Made by a program: the position numbers and the translations under genes
Assembly: GCF_006547045.1 (NCBI RefSeq)
Contig: NZ_CP041242.1
Span: forward strand, 1 to 64,000
Reading direction: 5' to 3'
Source: Lysobacter alkalisoli
GTDB taxonomy: Bacteria; Pseudomonadota; Gammaproteobacteria; Xanthomonadales; Xanthomonadaceae
DNA: 64,000 nucleotides
Shown here: positions 47,292-56,162 of the stretch, piece by piece
Layout: every line of letters begins with the position of its first letter
How positions within the stretch are numbered: position 1 is the stretch's first letter
Notes under the pieces: generated by a model
The model's database searches: none
Seen by the model: only the letters and a program-made list of their open reading frames with translations
Told to the model about the DNA's origin: nothing

Positions 47292-48182
47292 TCACACGTC
47301 CCCGTCCGCCAGCCAGCCCTCGCCGGTGCCGCGGTTGAACACGGTGTCGGTATCGAGCACGTTGCCTGCCGGGATCGAGTCCTGCTTTGCCAGCTTCGCG
47401 TAGATCGGGGTGAAGTCCGGCGTGGTCGCTTCCATCAGCTGCTCGTAGGAGTCGATCACGAAGTAGGTCTTCTGGTAGCTGTCGATGCGGTAGCGGGTGC
47501 GCATCACCCGCTCCAGGTCGAAGCCGATCCGGTTCGGCGCGTCGCTTTCCAGGCAGTGGATCGACTCGCCCTTGCTCGACACGATGCCGCTGCCGTAGAT
47601 CCGTAGGCCGTCCGGCTGCTTGATCAGGCCGAACTCGACCGTGTACCAGTACAGCCGGGTCAGGTTGACCAGCGCGTCCTGGCCGATGCCGTGCGCCTTC
47701 ACCCCGCCGCGGCCGTAGGCGGCCATGTAGTCGGCGAACACCGGGTTCATCAGCAGCGGCACGTGGCCGAACAGGTCGTGGAACAGGTCTGGTTCGGCCA
47801 GGTAGTCGAGTTGCTCGGGCTTGCGGATCCACCAGGTCACCGGGAAGCGGCGATTGGCGAGGTGATCGAAGAAATCCAGCTCCGGCAGCAGGCCCTCGAC
47901 GCCGATCAGCTCCCAGCCAGTGGCCTTGCGCAGCACCTTGTTGAGCTCGTCGAACTTCGGGATCCGGTCCGGAGTCATCTGCATCGCCCGCTGGCAGGCA
48001 ATGAATTCGTCGCTGGCGCGCCCGACCAGCACCTGCTGCTGGCGCTCGAACAGGGTCGCCCAGACCTCGTGGTCGGTGGCGCTGTAGCTGGCCCAGGGCT
48101 GCTCGACCACCGCGGTGGTGTAGACCGGCACGTAGCCCTTGTCGGTCATCTGATGTTCGACGCGGTTGGGAGTGGCGTTCAT
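47292..48182 (-). CDS. phhA: Phenylalanine 4-monooxygenase
   Basis: This enzyme hydroxylates phenylalanine to tyrosine with O2, iron and tetrahydrobiopterin. The 296-residue product from MNATPNRVEHQM has the iron site in DLFHDLFGHVPLLM (two histidines) and the carboxylate in YWYTVEFGLI. PVTWWIRKPEQLDYLAEPD lies just before it. The length is that of bacterial enzymes with no regulatory domain. Longer upstream starts are unlikely. It is divergent from an Lrp/AsnC regulator with 140 bases between, which presumably controls it. Confidence 0.96.
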   Translation of the reverse strand: MNATPNRVEHQMTDKGYVPVYTTAVVEQPWASYSATDHEVWATLFERQQQVLVGRASDEFIACQRAMQMTPDRIPKFDELNKVLRKATGWELIGVEGLLPELDFFDHLANRRFPVTWWIRKPEQLDYLAEPDLFHDLFGHVPLLMNPVFADYMAAYGRGGVKAHGIGQDALVNLTRLYWYTVEFGLIKQPDGLRIYGSGIVSSKGESIHCLESDAPNRIGFDLERVMRTRYRIDSYQKTYFVIDSYEQLMEATTPDFTPIYAKLAKQDSIPAGNVLDTDTVFNRGTGEGWLADGDV

Positions 48183-48240
48183 GGGTGCTCCGGCAGATAT
48201 GGGGCCGCGGTTGGCCATCTCATGACTGTAGCGCCGGAAC

Positions 48241-48267
48241 CGCGCAACAGGCTTGCTTTGTTGCGCG
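48241..48267. promoter_or_regulatory. Inverted repeat in the phhA-lrp intergenic region
   Basis: CGCGCAAC (48241-48248) and GTTGCGCG (48260-48267) are perfect 8-bp arms with 11 bases between. The position between the divergent genes fits an operator for the Lrp-type regulator. The same half-site recurs as GTTGCG-T-CGCAAC at 48895-48907. Confidence 0.5.
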
Positions 48268-48322
48268 CAGGCAGCAATCAGGAGCAAGATTATTGCGTTG
48301 AATAGCGTAAGGGTGCACCAGA

Positions 48323-48808
48323 ATGCCTGAAGCCAGCCTTGATCGTACCGACCTGCTGATCCTCGCCCTGCTCCAGCGCGAGGGCCGCCTGACCAATGCC
48401 GAGCTGGCCGAGAAGGTCCACCTGTCGCCCTCGGCCTGCCTGCGCCGGGTGCAGCGGCTGGAGCGCGAGCGGGTGATCGCCGGCTACCGCGCCGAGGTCG
48501 ACCCCGAGCAGGTCGGGATCGGCCTGCAGGCCTTTGTGCGGGTGCAGCTGGCCGACCATGGCGGGCCGGCGATCGAGGCCTTCAGCGGTTTCGTCGACCA
48601 GTGGGACGAGGTGGTCGCCTGCCACGCCCTGACCGGCGACATGGACTACCTGCTGCACATCGCGGTGCGCGACCTCGAGCACTTCTCGCGCTTCCTGCTC
48701 GACCGCCTGCTCAATCAGGCCGGCGTAGCCGACGTCAATTCCAGTTTCGTGCTGCGCACGGTCAAGGCGTTCCGCGGATTGCCGCTGGGGCAGTTCGGGG
48801 ACGGTTGA
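48323..48808 (+). CDS. Lrp/AsnC family transcriptional regulator
   Basis: The 161-residue product has the N-terminal winged helix (LDRTDLLILALLQREGRLTNAELAEKVHLSPSACLRRVQRLE) and the C-terminal RAM ligand-binding domain (VVACHALTGDMDYLLHIAVRDLEHFSRFL). The family responds to amino acids. Divergence from phhA strongly suggests it controls phenylalanine hydroxylation in response to an aromatic amino acid. Confidence 0.93.
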   Translation: MPEASLDRTDLLILALLQREGRLTNAELAEKVHLSPSACLRRVQRLERERVIAGYRAEVDPEQVGIGLQAFVRVQLADHGGPAIEAFSGFVDQWDEVVACHALTGDMDYLLHIAVRDLEHFSRFLLDRLLNQAGVADVNSSFVLRTVKAFRGLPLGQFGDG

Positions 48809-49162
48809 GCCAGTTGCGATCATTGGCCGCATCAGTGTCGTTGCACGCAGGCGTGGCCGGGCCCGGTGCGCAAGACCCAGTTACGCAAAATCGTGTTGCG
48901 TCGCAACGTAAGGGTGCCGTTCGATAGGCCGGAAGTCATGGGTCGTGGTGGAAGCGATCACGGAAGAGCAAGTACTTGAACCGATATAAATGATTCTCTG
49001 CAGGGAGAAGCTTGACAGTTGTGGGACTGGTGCAGTCCCGTATGAGCAGGTGCCGGCAACTCTCCGGCACTACACTGGGGCTGGCGTCGCCAAGGACAGG
49101 TCATATGTCGAGCTGCGTCGAACAGGGAGCCCCGATTCCAGAAACTTCGGGAGACGCAACTC
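48809..49162. other. Intergenic region with lrp-like repeat elements
   Basis: No credible gene is present. It holds GTTGCG-T-CGCAAC (48895-48907) followed directly by CGTAAGGGTGC, an 11-mer that also occurs at 48306-48316 just before the Lrp-type gene. A TTGACA at 49012 lacks a -10 at proper spacing; TACACT at 49071 could be a -10 for the next gene. Confidence 0.4.
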
Positions 49163-49741
49163 ATGAAACAGCAATATCGGCTGCTGGGCCTGTGCATGGC
49201 CCTGGCCCTGGGGACTTCTGCCTGCACGGTGGAAGGCAATGCGAAGTACACCGGCGGCGGCACCCTGCCGTCGGCCGGCGGCACCGGCAAGGCGGTGTTG
49301 AACATCAACGCCGACACCTGCGACGGTAACGAGAATGCGCGCGGGCGGATCAAGTACGCCGACCGCACCGCGATCGACTTCGAGAACGTCGGCGGGGTCA
49401 AGCTGACCGCTGAGCTGCTCAAGGCGGGTATCTGCTCGACCGACAACGACATGAGCAGCCTCGATCCCAATGACAGCGAATGCATCGAGGAGGGCTGGCC
49501 GTCCGTGTACGGCGCCTACACCTCGACCAACCCGGCCGCGCCGGGCTCGGGCAAGTTCCGGGCCTCGTTCTACAGCCAGCGCGACGGCGCACTCGGCGGC
49601 CTCGACAAGAACGTAGTCCTGATCAAGGACATCTCGCTCGTCGATGGCCCGTATCACGGCTACTTCAACCACGGCGTGATGAACGGCAACGTCCAGACAC
49701 ACGCCTGTGCTGCCGACACCGACGCCGGGTCTGAAGGCTGA
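49163..49741 (+). CDS. Exported lipoprotein of unknown function
   Basis: The 192-residue product has a signal ending in the lipobox GTSAC (cysteine near residue 21). The mature part shows GGGTLPSAGGTGKAVLNINAD, then TCDGNENARGRIKYADRTAI, and a C-terminus with GPYHGYFNHGVMNGNVQTHAC. Such 'GGG-TxPSxxGTGKA' secreted proteins are seen in Gram-negative bacteria near proteases, but I know no function. It lies 50 bases before the subtilase gene, so the two are likely cotranscribed. Confidence 0.7.
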   Translation: MKQQYRLLGLCMALALGTSACTVEGNAKYTGGGTLPSAGGTGKAVLNINADTCDGNENARGRIKYADRTAIDFENVGGVKLTAELLKAGICSTDNDMSSLDPNDSECIEEGWPSVYGAYTSTNPAAPGSGKFRASFYSQRDGALGGLDKNVVLIKDISLVDGPYHGYFNHGVMNGNVQTHACAADTDAGSEG

Positions 49742-49791
49742 GCGCCTCGCTCACCCCTTCAGCATTACGCAAACGAACTTCGAGAGATCCC

Positions 49792-51048
49792 ATGAAAATC
49801 AAGACTGCTCTTTTGGCGGCGGCCATCGGCGCCAGCCTGTCACTGGGCGCGGCCCAGGCCGCGGTGGACATCAACAACACCCAACAGCGTTTTGTCGTCA
49901 GCCTCAAGGCCGGCGCCGACACCGACCGCGTGCTCGGCGTGCTGTACTCGCACGGCATCGATATTGCGCGCGTCCTGAAAAGCGACGAGGGCGATTCGAT
50001 CGCCGTCAATGTCGACATGAGAAACCTGCCTGACCTGAGAACCCTGCAAGCGCAATTGCCGGAAGTGGACGGCGTGATGGTCGACGTCGTCCGCCGCCTG
50101 TTGGACGTGCCGGCCGCCGAAGCCGCGTACGACGATGTCACCCTGGATGGCGAAACCATCCCCTGGGGCATCCAGGCGGTGCAGGCGCAGGAGGTCATGC
50201 CAGGTGGCGGCGCCATCAAGGTCTGCATCATCGACACCGGCTACGCACTTGGTCACGAGGACCTGCAAACCGCAGGCGTGGACGGCCAGGATCGCGGCGC
50301 CGGTGCCTGGGACGGCAGTGACGGCAGCGGCCTGCACGACCATGGCACCCACGTGGCCGGCACCATCGCCGCGCTGGGCGGCAACGGCAAAGGCGTGGTC
50401 GGCGTGGTGGAGGATGGCTCGCTCGACCTGCACATCGTGCGCCTGTTCGATGCCCAGGGTGGCTTCGTCTACGCCACCGACCTGGCCGGCGCCATGCAGG
50501 ACTGCGCCGATGCCGGCTCCAATGTCATCAGCATGAGCCTGGGCGGCGACTTCTCCAGCAAGGCCGAGGACCGCATGGTCAGCAAGCTCAACCGCAAGGG
50601 AGTCCTGTTGATTGCCGCGGCGGGCAATGGCGGCTCGGTGGGCGGTTTCGAACCGAAGGGCGACTACGCCACGTTCTCCTATCCGGCGTCCTACGACGCG
50701 GTGATGTCGATCGCTGCGCTCGACAGCAGCCTCCAGCGCGCTTCGTTCTCGCAGTACACCAGCCAGGTGGAACTGACCGCACCGGGCGTCAACGTGCTGT
50801 CGACCCTCGCCAATGGCGGTTACGGCAACATGTCGGGCACTTCGATGGCCACGCCGCACGTGGCGGCGGTGGCGGCGCTGGTGTGGAGCCACTACCCGCA
50901 ATGCAGCAACAACCACATCCGCGATGCGCTCAAGCGCTCTGCGCTGGATCTGGGCGAGCCCGGTTACGACTACAAGAACGGCTGGGGTCTGGTGCAGGCC
51001 AAGGCGGCAGTGGACTATCTCGCCGTGAACGCGTGCAAGGGCAAGTAG
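49792..51048 (+). CDS. Secreted S8 family serine protease (subtilase)
   Basis: The 418-residue product has a signal peptide (cut near AQAAV), an inhibitor-like propeptide (about 30-110; FVVSLKAGADTDRV) and a subtilisin domain. The catalytic triad is D148 (CIIDTG), H184 (DHGTHVAGT) and S351 (SGTSMATPHVAA), with the oxyanion asparagine in AAAGNGGS. Two late cysteines (YPQCSN, NACKGK) could form a disulfide. Xanthomonad secreted subtilases of this type are extracellular degradative enzymes. Confidence 0.94.
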   Translation: MKIKTALLAAAIGASLSLGAAQAAVDINNTQQRFVVSLKAGADTDRVLGVLYSHGIDIARVLKSDEGDSIAVNVDMRNLPDLRTLQAQLPEVDGVMVDVVRRLLDVPAAEAAYDDVTLDGETIPWGIQAVQAQEVMPGGGAIKVCIIDTGYALGHEDLQTAGVDGQDRGAGAWDGSDGSGLHDHGTHVAGTIAALGGNGKGVVGVVEDGSLDLHIVRLFDAQGGFVYATDLAGAMQDCADAGSNVISMSLGGDFSSKAEDRMVSKLNRKGVLLIAAAGNGGSVGGFEPKGDYATFSYPASYDAVMSIAALDSSLQRASFSQYTSQVELTAPGVNVLSTLANGGYGNMSGTSMATPHVAAVAALVWSHYPQCSNNHIRDALKRSALDLGEPGYDYKNGWGLVQAKAAVDYLAVNACKGK

Positions 51049-51093
51049 ACCGCGGATCGGGAAATCCGTAGATTCCTGACCGCAGGCAAGAAC

Positions 51094-51115
51094 CCGGGCC
51101 GGGAAACCGGCCCGG
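51094..51115. terminator. GAAA-tetraloop hairpin after the subtilase gene
   Basis: CCGGGCCGG (51094-51102) and CCGGCCCGG (51107-51115) form a perfect 9-bp stem closed by a GAAA tetraloop. No T-tract follows, so it may stabilise the 3' end of the protease mRNA or act as a weak terminator before the next gene. Confidence 0.5.
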
Positions 51116-51159
51116 ATCAACGGCATTCAATCGCAGACGTGGACACGGAGAATGAAACC

Positions 51160-51498
51160 ATGATCCTGTATCGCACTTTCGGTACTCAGGCATGCGCGCG
51201 CGCGCCTGCGCTGGCGGCCGTGCTGCTCATGGCCGGGCTGGTCGCGTGCAGCGGCCCGCAGGAAGAACCGGCGCCGACGCCAACACCGGCGCCGGAATCG
51301 ACGACCACACCGGCGCCCGGCAGCGATCGCGACGCCCACGGCTGCATCCCCTCGGCCGGCTACGCCTGGTGCGAACGCAGCGGGCAGTGCGAGCGGCCGT
51401 GGGAACTGGCCGCGCAGGCCGGGCTCGACAACACTGCCGAGGCGTTCGATGAGTATTGCGCGGCGACGGAAACGGAGGCCCCCGCGCAAGACGGCTGA
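51160..51498 (+). CDS. Small lipoprotein with CxPSAGYxWC motif
   Basis: From MILYRTFG the product is 112 residues with a signal ending in the lipobox GLVAC. A proline/threonine-rich linker follows, and then a short C-terminal domain GCIPSAGYAWCERSGQCERPWE with three cysteines. I recall similar short C-x-x-S-A-G-Y-x-W-C domains in other bacterial lipoproteins but know no function. An in-frame GTG at 51139 is an alternative start. It follows the subtilase and converges with the patatin gene. Confidence 0.65.
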   Translation: MILYRTFGTQACARAPALAAVLLMAGLVACSGPQEEPAPTPTPAPESTTTPAPGSDRDAHGCIPSAGYAWCERSGQCERPWELAAQAGLDNTAEAFDEYCAATETEAPAQDG

Positions 51499-51506
51499 GT
51501 CTGGCC

Positions 51507-52586
51507 TCAGTTGCGCGCGGATACCTCCAGCGCATCGCAGTCGGGGGCGCGGCCCAGCAGGCGGGTGATCCGGCCGGGCTCCTGCTGCAGGCAGGCCAGG
51601 CGTGCGGCTTCGAGTTGCTCGCGCTTGAATTTCTCCTGCTGCTCGCTGGCACGGGCCACCGACAGTTCGGCGAGCCTGGCGCGGATCTGCGGCAGTGCCG
51701 CCAGTGCGGCGCGCTCGCCGGCCAGGATGGCGGCGCTGCGTTGTTCGAAGTCGGCCGGGCCGATGTCCTGCACCTCGGGTCGGATCACCACGTCGGCGCG
51801 TCCCAGTTCCTCGGCGCCCGCGCGCTGGCCCATGATCGCGATCGACTGGTTGACGATGCCGAGCATGCCGTCGGGCTTCCTGCCGCTGGCCTTGTTTGAG
51901 ATGTCGACCGCGATCACGAAGTCGGCGCCGAGCTGGCGCGCGGCATCGACCGGTACCGGGCTTACCATGCCGCCGTCGACATAGTGCTTGTCGCCGATCG
52001 CGACCGGCTCGAACACGCCCGGAATGCTGCTTGACGCACGCACCGCCTGGCCGGTGTTGCCGCGCACGAACACCGCGCGCTCGCCGGTCTCCAGCCGGGT
52101 CGACACCGCGGCAAAGGGTTTTGGGAAGCGGTCGATCGGCTTGCCGCCGACCTGGGTGTTGACGTAGTCCTGCAGCGCCTGGCCCTTGACCAGTCCGCCG
52201 GAAAACAGGCGGACGTCGCGGATCGAGGATTCGTCCAGCGCGACCGCCTTGCGCTGCATCTCGAACGAATCCATCCCGCTCGCGTACAGCGCGCCGACCA
52301 CGCTGCCGGCACTGGTGCCGGCGACCGTGTCGACCTGGATGCCATTGGCTTCCAGCATCTTGATCACGCCGATGTGGGCGAAGCCCTTGGCTGCGCCGCC
52401 GCCGAGGGCGAGGCCGACGCGGATCTCGGACGGTGCCGGTGGCGGCGCGACCACGGCCGGCGGTGCGGTCGGCCGGGTGTTGCCGCCGCAGGCGGCCAGC
52501 AACAGGGTCAGCAGCAACCCCAGCGTCAACGACAGGGGCATGCGGAGCGATGAGGTGGGCATGGGCGGAGCGGGAAGGGAAGTCAT
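51507..52586 (-). CDS. Patatin-like phospholipase, lipoprotein
   Basis: The 359-residue product has a lipoprotein signal ending in LLAAC and a patatin domain with the glycine-rich oxyanion loop LALGGGAAKGFAHIG, the nucleophile elbow GTSAGS (S92) and the catalytic aspartate in YVDGGMVSPVPVD. It resembles the RssA/NTE-type bacterial group. Lipid acyl hydrolase activity at the envelope is expected. In-frame ATGs at 52586 and 52562 both work with the lipobox; I used the longer. Confidence 0.88.
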   Translation of the reverse strand: MTSLPAPPMPTSSLRMPLSLTLGLLLTLLLAACGGNTRPTAPPAVVAPPPAPSEIRVGLALGGGAAKGFAHIGVIKMLEANGIQVDTVAGTSAGSVVGALYASGMDSFEMQRKAVALDESSIRDVRLFSGGLVKGQALQDYVNTQVGGKPIDRFPKPFAAVSTRLETGERAVFVRGNTGQAVRASSSIPGVFEPVAIGDKHYVDGGMVSPVPVDAARQLGADFVIAVDISNKASGRKPDGMLGIVNQSIAIMGQRAGAEELGRADVVIRPEVQDIGPADFEQRSAAILAGERAALAALPQIRARLAELSVARASEQQEKFKREQLEAARLACLQQEPGRITRLLGRAPDCDALEVSARN

Positions 52587-52675
52587 GACGCCGCAGGATA
52601 CCGGCGCCAGCCCCAACCGTGGCCGACCGATGTCGAGGCCGTCTCCCTGCACCGGGAGACGGCCTCGACCGTGGC

Positions 52676-53692
52676 TCAGAACCGGTTGTCGCCGCCCAGC
52701 AGGCGGCCGATGCCGCCGAGCACCGAGCCCTCGCCGCGGTCCTGGCCACCGCCCTGCGGGGCCGCCGCCAGCATCCGCCCGGCCAGGCGCGAGAACGGCA
52801 GCGATTGCAGCCAGACCCGGCCCGGTCCGGTCAGTGTGGCCAGGAACATGCCCTCGCCGCCGAACAGCATGCTCTTGATGCCGCCGACCCGGGTGATGTT
52901 CATCTGCACACTGTCATGGAAGGCGACCACGCAACCGGTGTCGACATCGAGGCGCTCGCCGGCCTTGAGCTCGCGCTCGACGATGGTGCCGCCGGCATGC
53001 ACGAACACCCAGCCATCGCCCTCGAGCTTCTGCATGATGAACCCCTCGCCGCCGAACAGGCCGGTGAGGATCTTGCGCTGCAGGTGGATGCCGAGCGAGA
53101 CGCCGCGCGCACCGGCGAGAAAGCTGTCCTTCTGGCAGATCAGCCGGCCGCCGTGCTCGTCGAGCTTCATCGCCAGCACGGTGCCGGGATAGGGCGCCGC
53201 GAACGCCACGTGCGCCTTGCCGCTGCCGGCGTGGGTGAAGGTGGTGATGAACAGGCTCTCGCCGGTGACCACGCGCTTGCCGGCCGACAGCAGTTTGTCG
53301 AACACGCCGCCACCCTGGCCGCTGTGCGAGCCGTCGCCGAACACGGTGTCCATGCGGACCGCGGCATCCTTGTACATCAGCGCACCGGCCTCGGCGACTG
53401 CGGTCTCGCCCGGGTCGAGTTCGATCTCGACGAACTGCATGTCGGTGCCGACGATACGGTAGTCGATGTCGTCGCTGCGGCCCTTCGACGGCGGCGGTGC
53501 CGGCGGCATGTGCCGCGGGGTCGCGCCGCTGGCCTCAGCGAACTCGGGCATGGCACGGACCGGCTGCCAGCCGGACAGGCCGTCGCGCCAGCACTGCGCG
53601 GTGGGATTCTGGCGGGCGTAGGCCTGCGCGGCGTCGGCGTCGAGTGGACCGGCGCGCTCGCCGCCGGGTGGAACGAAATACCACTGGCTCAT
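52676..53692 (-). CDS. GYF_2 plus AIM24/TIGR00266 family protein
   Basis: The 338-residue product begins with a DUF4339 (GYF_2) domain (about 3-50; WYFVPPGGERAGPLD, CWRDGLSGWQPV). A TIGR00266/AIM24 domain (about 75-300) follows with MQFVEIELDPGETAVAEAGALMYK, FGGEGFIMQKLEGDGWVFVHAGG and VAFHDSVQMNITRVGGIKSM. AIM24 folds are paired beta-sheets, often in stress or membrane contexts. No signal peptide or membrane segment is present. The C-terminus is glycine-rich (GGGQDRGEG). Confidence 0.85.
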   Translation of the reverse strand: MSQWYFVPPGGERAGPLDADAAQAYARQNPTAQCWRDGLSGWQPVRAMPEFAEASGATPRHMPPAPPPSKGRSDDIDYRIVGTDMQFVEIELDPGETAVAEAGALMYKDAAVRMDTVFGDGSHSGQGGGVFDKLLSAGKRVVTGESLFITTFTHAGSGKAHVAFAAPYPGTVLAMKLDEHGGRLICQKDSFLAGARGVSLGIHLQRKILTGLFGGEGFIMQKLEGDGWVFVHAGGTIVERELKAGERLDVDTGCVVAFHDSVQMNITRVGGIKSMLFGGEGMFLATLTGPGRVWLQSLPFSRLAGRMLAAAPQGGGQDRGEGSVLGGIGRLLGGDNRF

Positions 53693-53759
53693 CGGACATT
53701 CCCTTGTGGAAGGACGGCCCGAGTGTAGTCATCCGCGATGATCGGGCATCGGCCAAAGG

Positions 53760-55460
53760 TCATCGGTCGCTGGCAGCGTCGCCGAACTGCTCGCCGAAGA
53801 AATCGCCCTCGTTCCAGCGCGGCCGTTCCGCTGCGTCGGCGATGCGTTGGCCGATCTCCGCATTGAGGCGGGCCAGCCGCGCGGCATCGTCGTAACGGAT
53901 CGGCTGGTGCGCATCGTCGCCGGGACGGTGATAGTGCGTGCGCAGGAAAGCACCGTTCGCGGCCCTGGCATCGACGCCGTCGCGGCCCTTGTAGCCGCCG
54001 ATCAGGTACACCGCCGGGATGCCGGCGCGGATGAAGGCGTACTGGTCGCTGCGCACAAATATCGACTCTTCCGGGACCGGGTCCGGCGACAGTTCGACGC
54101 CAACCTCGGCCGCGGCCTGCTCGACCAGCGGCTGCAGGCTGGAATGCTCGACGCCGACCGGCACTGCGTCGGTGGTCGGCGCCAGCAGTACCGGCATGTC
54201 CATGTTGATGTTGGCGATCAGCGAGTCGCGCGGCACGGTCGGTCGCTGCGCGAACCATTCTGCGCCAAGTAGGCCCTTCTCCTCGGCGGTGGTGGCGACG
54301 AACAGCAGCGAGCGTTTCGGCGGGCTGTCCGACTGCGCTAGCCGCTTGCCCGCCTCCAGCATGATCGCCACGCCGAGCGCGTTGTCGAGTGCGCCGTTGT
54401 AGATGAAGTCGCCATCGACCGGAGCGCCGATGCCGATGTGATCGAGGTGGGCGCTGAACACCACATGCTCGCCGGCCAGCGCCGGATCGCTGCCCGGCAG
54501 CACGCCGACCACGTTGCGCGATTGGACCGGCGCGATCCTGGAGCGCGATGACATCCGGACCGTGCCCGGCAGGTCGAACGCGCGCAGACGGCCGGCTTCG
54601 GCATCGGCGAACAGTGCCTTGGCATTGTGGCCGCCGGCGTCGAGCAGCCGCGGCGCGGCGGCAGTGCCGACCATGGCCACGACCTGGAGCTGCGGGAAGG
54701 TATCGAGCGCTTGGCCGTCGTCGCCGCGCAGGCGCATCGACGGCTTGCCCGCGTTCTCGGCTAGGTGCTGCCAGGGGAAGCGTGCCTCGTCCTCGTCGGT
54801 ACGCACTATGATCGCGCCGACCGCGCCGCGTTCGACCAGCGCGCGTTGTTTTTCGGGATAGGAGGAATAAAACGCGCGGCGGTCGCTGTCGAAGTGCGCC
54901 GGCGCGCCGCCGAACAGCACCGCGACCTTGCCGTCCAGATCGACACCGGCAAAATCGTCGTGGTCGAGTTCAGGCGCATGCACGCCCTGACCGACGAAGA
55001 CCATCGGCGCTTCGATCTCGGCCGCCTCGGCATTGAAATCCGGCGCCGGCAGGAACTGCGCGCGGAACGCCAACGAGGTGTCGACGCCTTCGCGTCGGAT
55101 CACCAGTTCGCTGCCCGCGGCGATGCGGGTGGATTGCAGCATCGGTACCTGCTGGTAGTAACCGTTGTCGCCGGCCGGCGCTAGCCCGGTCGCGCGCATC
55201 CGCTGGGCCACGTACAGCGCGGCGAGGTCGAAGCCGCGGGTGCCGGCCTCGCGGCCCTCGAGCAGGTCGTCGGCAAGGAAACGCACGTCGGCCTCGATCC
55301 GGCGCATGCCTGCCGAGGCGGAGGCATCCCAGGGCTCGCGCTCGGGCGCGACGGAAGCGGCATCGCGCTGGCAGGCGGGCAATAGCGGAAGCAGCAGTGC
55401 AAGCGCCAGTGCCGCTGCGAAGGGCCTGACCGACGGCCGGGATGACGGGCGCGGAAACAC
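53760..55460 (-). CDS. M28 family zinc peptidase, lipoprotein
   Basis: The 566-residue product has a lipoprotein signal ending in LLPAC, a protease-associated (PA) insert (about 150-260) and an M28 peptidase domain with the five zinc ligands. These are H in SAHLDHIG, D in NGALDNALG, E in ATTAEEKG, D in NINMDMP and H in THYHRPGD. It is probably an aminopeptidase facing the periplasm. The gene follows the membrane protein upstream by three bases, so they share an mRNA. Confidence 0.92.
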   Translation of the reverse strand: MFPRPSSRPSVRPFAAALALALLLPLLPACQRDAASVAPEREPWDASASAGMRRIEADVRFLADDLLEGREAGTRGFDLAALYVAQRMRATGLAPAGDNGYYQQVPMLQSTRIAAGSELVIRREGVDTSLAFRAQFLPAPDFNAEAAEIEAPMVFVGQGVHAPELDHDDFAGVDLDGKVAVLFGGAPAHFDSDRRAFYSSYPEKQRALVERGAVGAIIVRTDEDEARFPWQHLAENAGKPSMRLRGDDGQALDTFPQLQVVAMVGTAAAPRLLDAGGHNAKALFADAEAGRLRAFDLPGTVRMSSRSRIAPVQSRNVVGVLPGSDPALAGEHVVFSAHLDHIGIGAPVDGDFIYNGALDNALGVAIMLEAGKRLAQSDSPPKRSLLFVATTAEEKGLLGAEWFAQRPTVPRDSLIANINMDMPVLLAPTTDAVPVGVEHSSLQPLVEQAAAEVGVELSPDPVPEESIFVRSDQYAFIRAGIPAVYLIGGYKGRDGVDARAANGAFLRTHYHRPGDDAHQPIRYDDAARLARLNAEIGQRIADAAERPRWNEGDFFGEQFGDAASDR

Positions 55461-55463
55461 AGG

Positions 55464-56078
55464 TCAGATCTCCTCCGGCAACAGCAGGCCGGCGATGACC
55501 AGCAGCCAGAACAACCCACCGAGCACCAACCAGACGATATTGGCCCAGGTGATGCGCTGGTTCGATGCACCGGTCGGATCGCTACAGGCGTGATTGGCGG
55601 CTTCCTGGATGCGCCACATCACCAGGCTGATCGGAATCATGACCAGCAGCGACAGGTAGTCGGTCGCCGGTGAGCCGATTTCCTTCCATGACAGCCGGTC
55701 CAGGATGTTGCTCGCGATCATCAGTACGACGAGCAGGGTGGCAAGGACCCCACGGGACCATGCCAGTCGCGAGCCTGCCTTCTTCAGGCGATCATCGATC
55801 TTTTCGGTCAGCGAATGGGTGAAGAAAATCGCGAAGATCGCACGTGGCACCGGCCATAACGAAATGCCACGCGACCGTCGAAAACTGGCCCAGTGACTGT
55901 AGAACCAGTACAGCTGATACAGGCCCAGGGTCAGGAAGTACAACAGAAAGAACTTGGTCCGGCCGACCACGTAGAACTCGTCGCTGCGGACATCCGATAC
56001 CGGGTCGGCCACATCGGCGACGGGCGGCGCGTATACGTTGGCATCACTGAGCGCGGCGTCGTTGGATTGCTGGTTCAT
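55464..56078 (-). CDS. DUF4234-like membrane protein
   Basis: The 204-residue product has about four hydrophobic segments after a soluble 40-residue N-terminus. A characteristic stretch FYVVGRTKFFLLYFLTLGLYQLYWFYSHW is followed by the conserved RAIFAIFF. This is typical of small DUF4234-type proteins of unknown function. It is divergent from the ABC transporter genes and leads the M28 peptidase gene. Confidence 0.75.
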   Translation of the reverse strand: MNQQSNDAALSDANVYAPPVADVADPVSDVRSDEFYVVGRTKFFLLYFLTLGLYQLYWFYSHWASFRRSRGISLWPVPRAIFAIFFTHSLTEKIDDRLKKAGSRLAWSRGVLATLLVVLMIASNILDRLSWKEIGSPATDYLSLLVMIPISLVMWRIQEAANHACSDPTGASNQRITWANIVWLVLGGLFWLLVIAGLLLPEEI

Positions 56079-56162
56079 TGGTTTCCCCCTGTGATTGGGA
56101 CGTTATACGCAAGACGATGGACCGCCGCGAGCCTGTGCACGGACGTGCGCTAAGCTGCCCCG

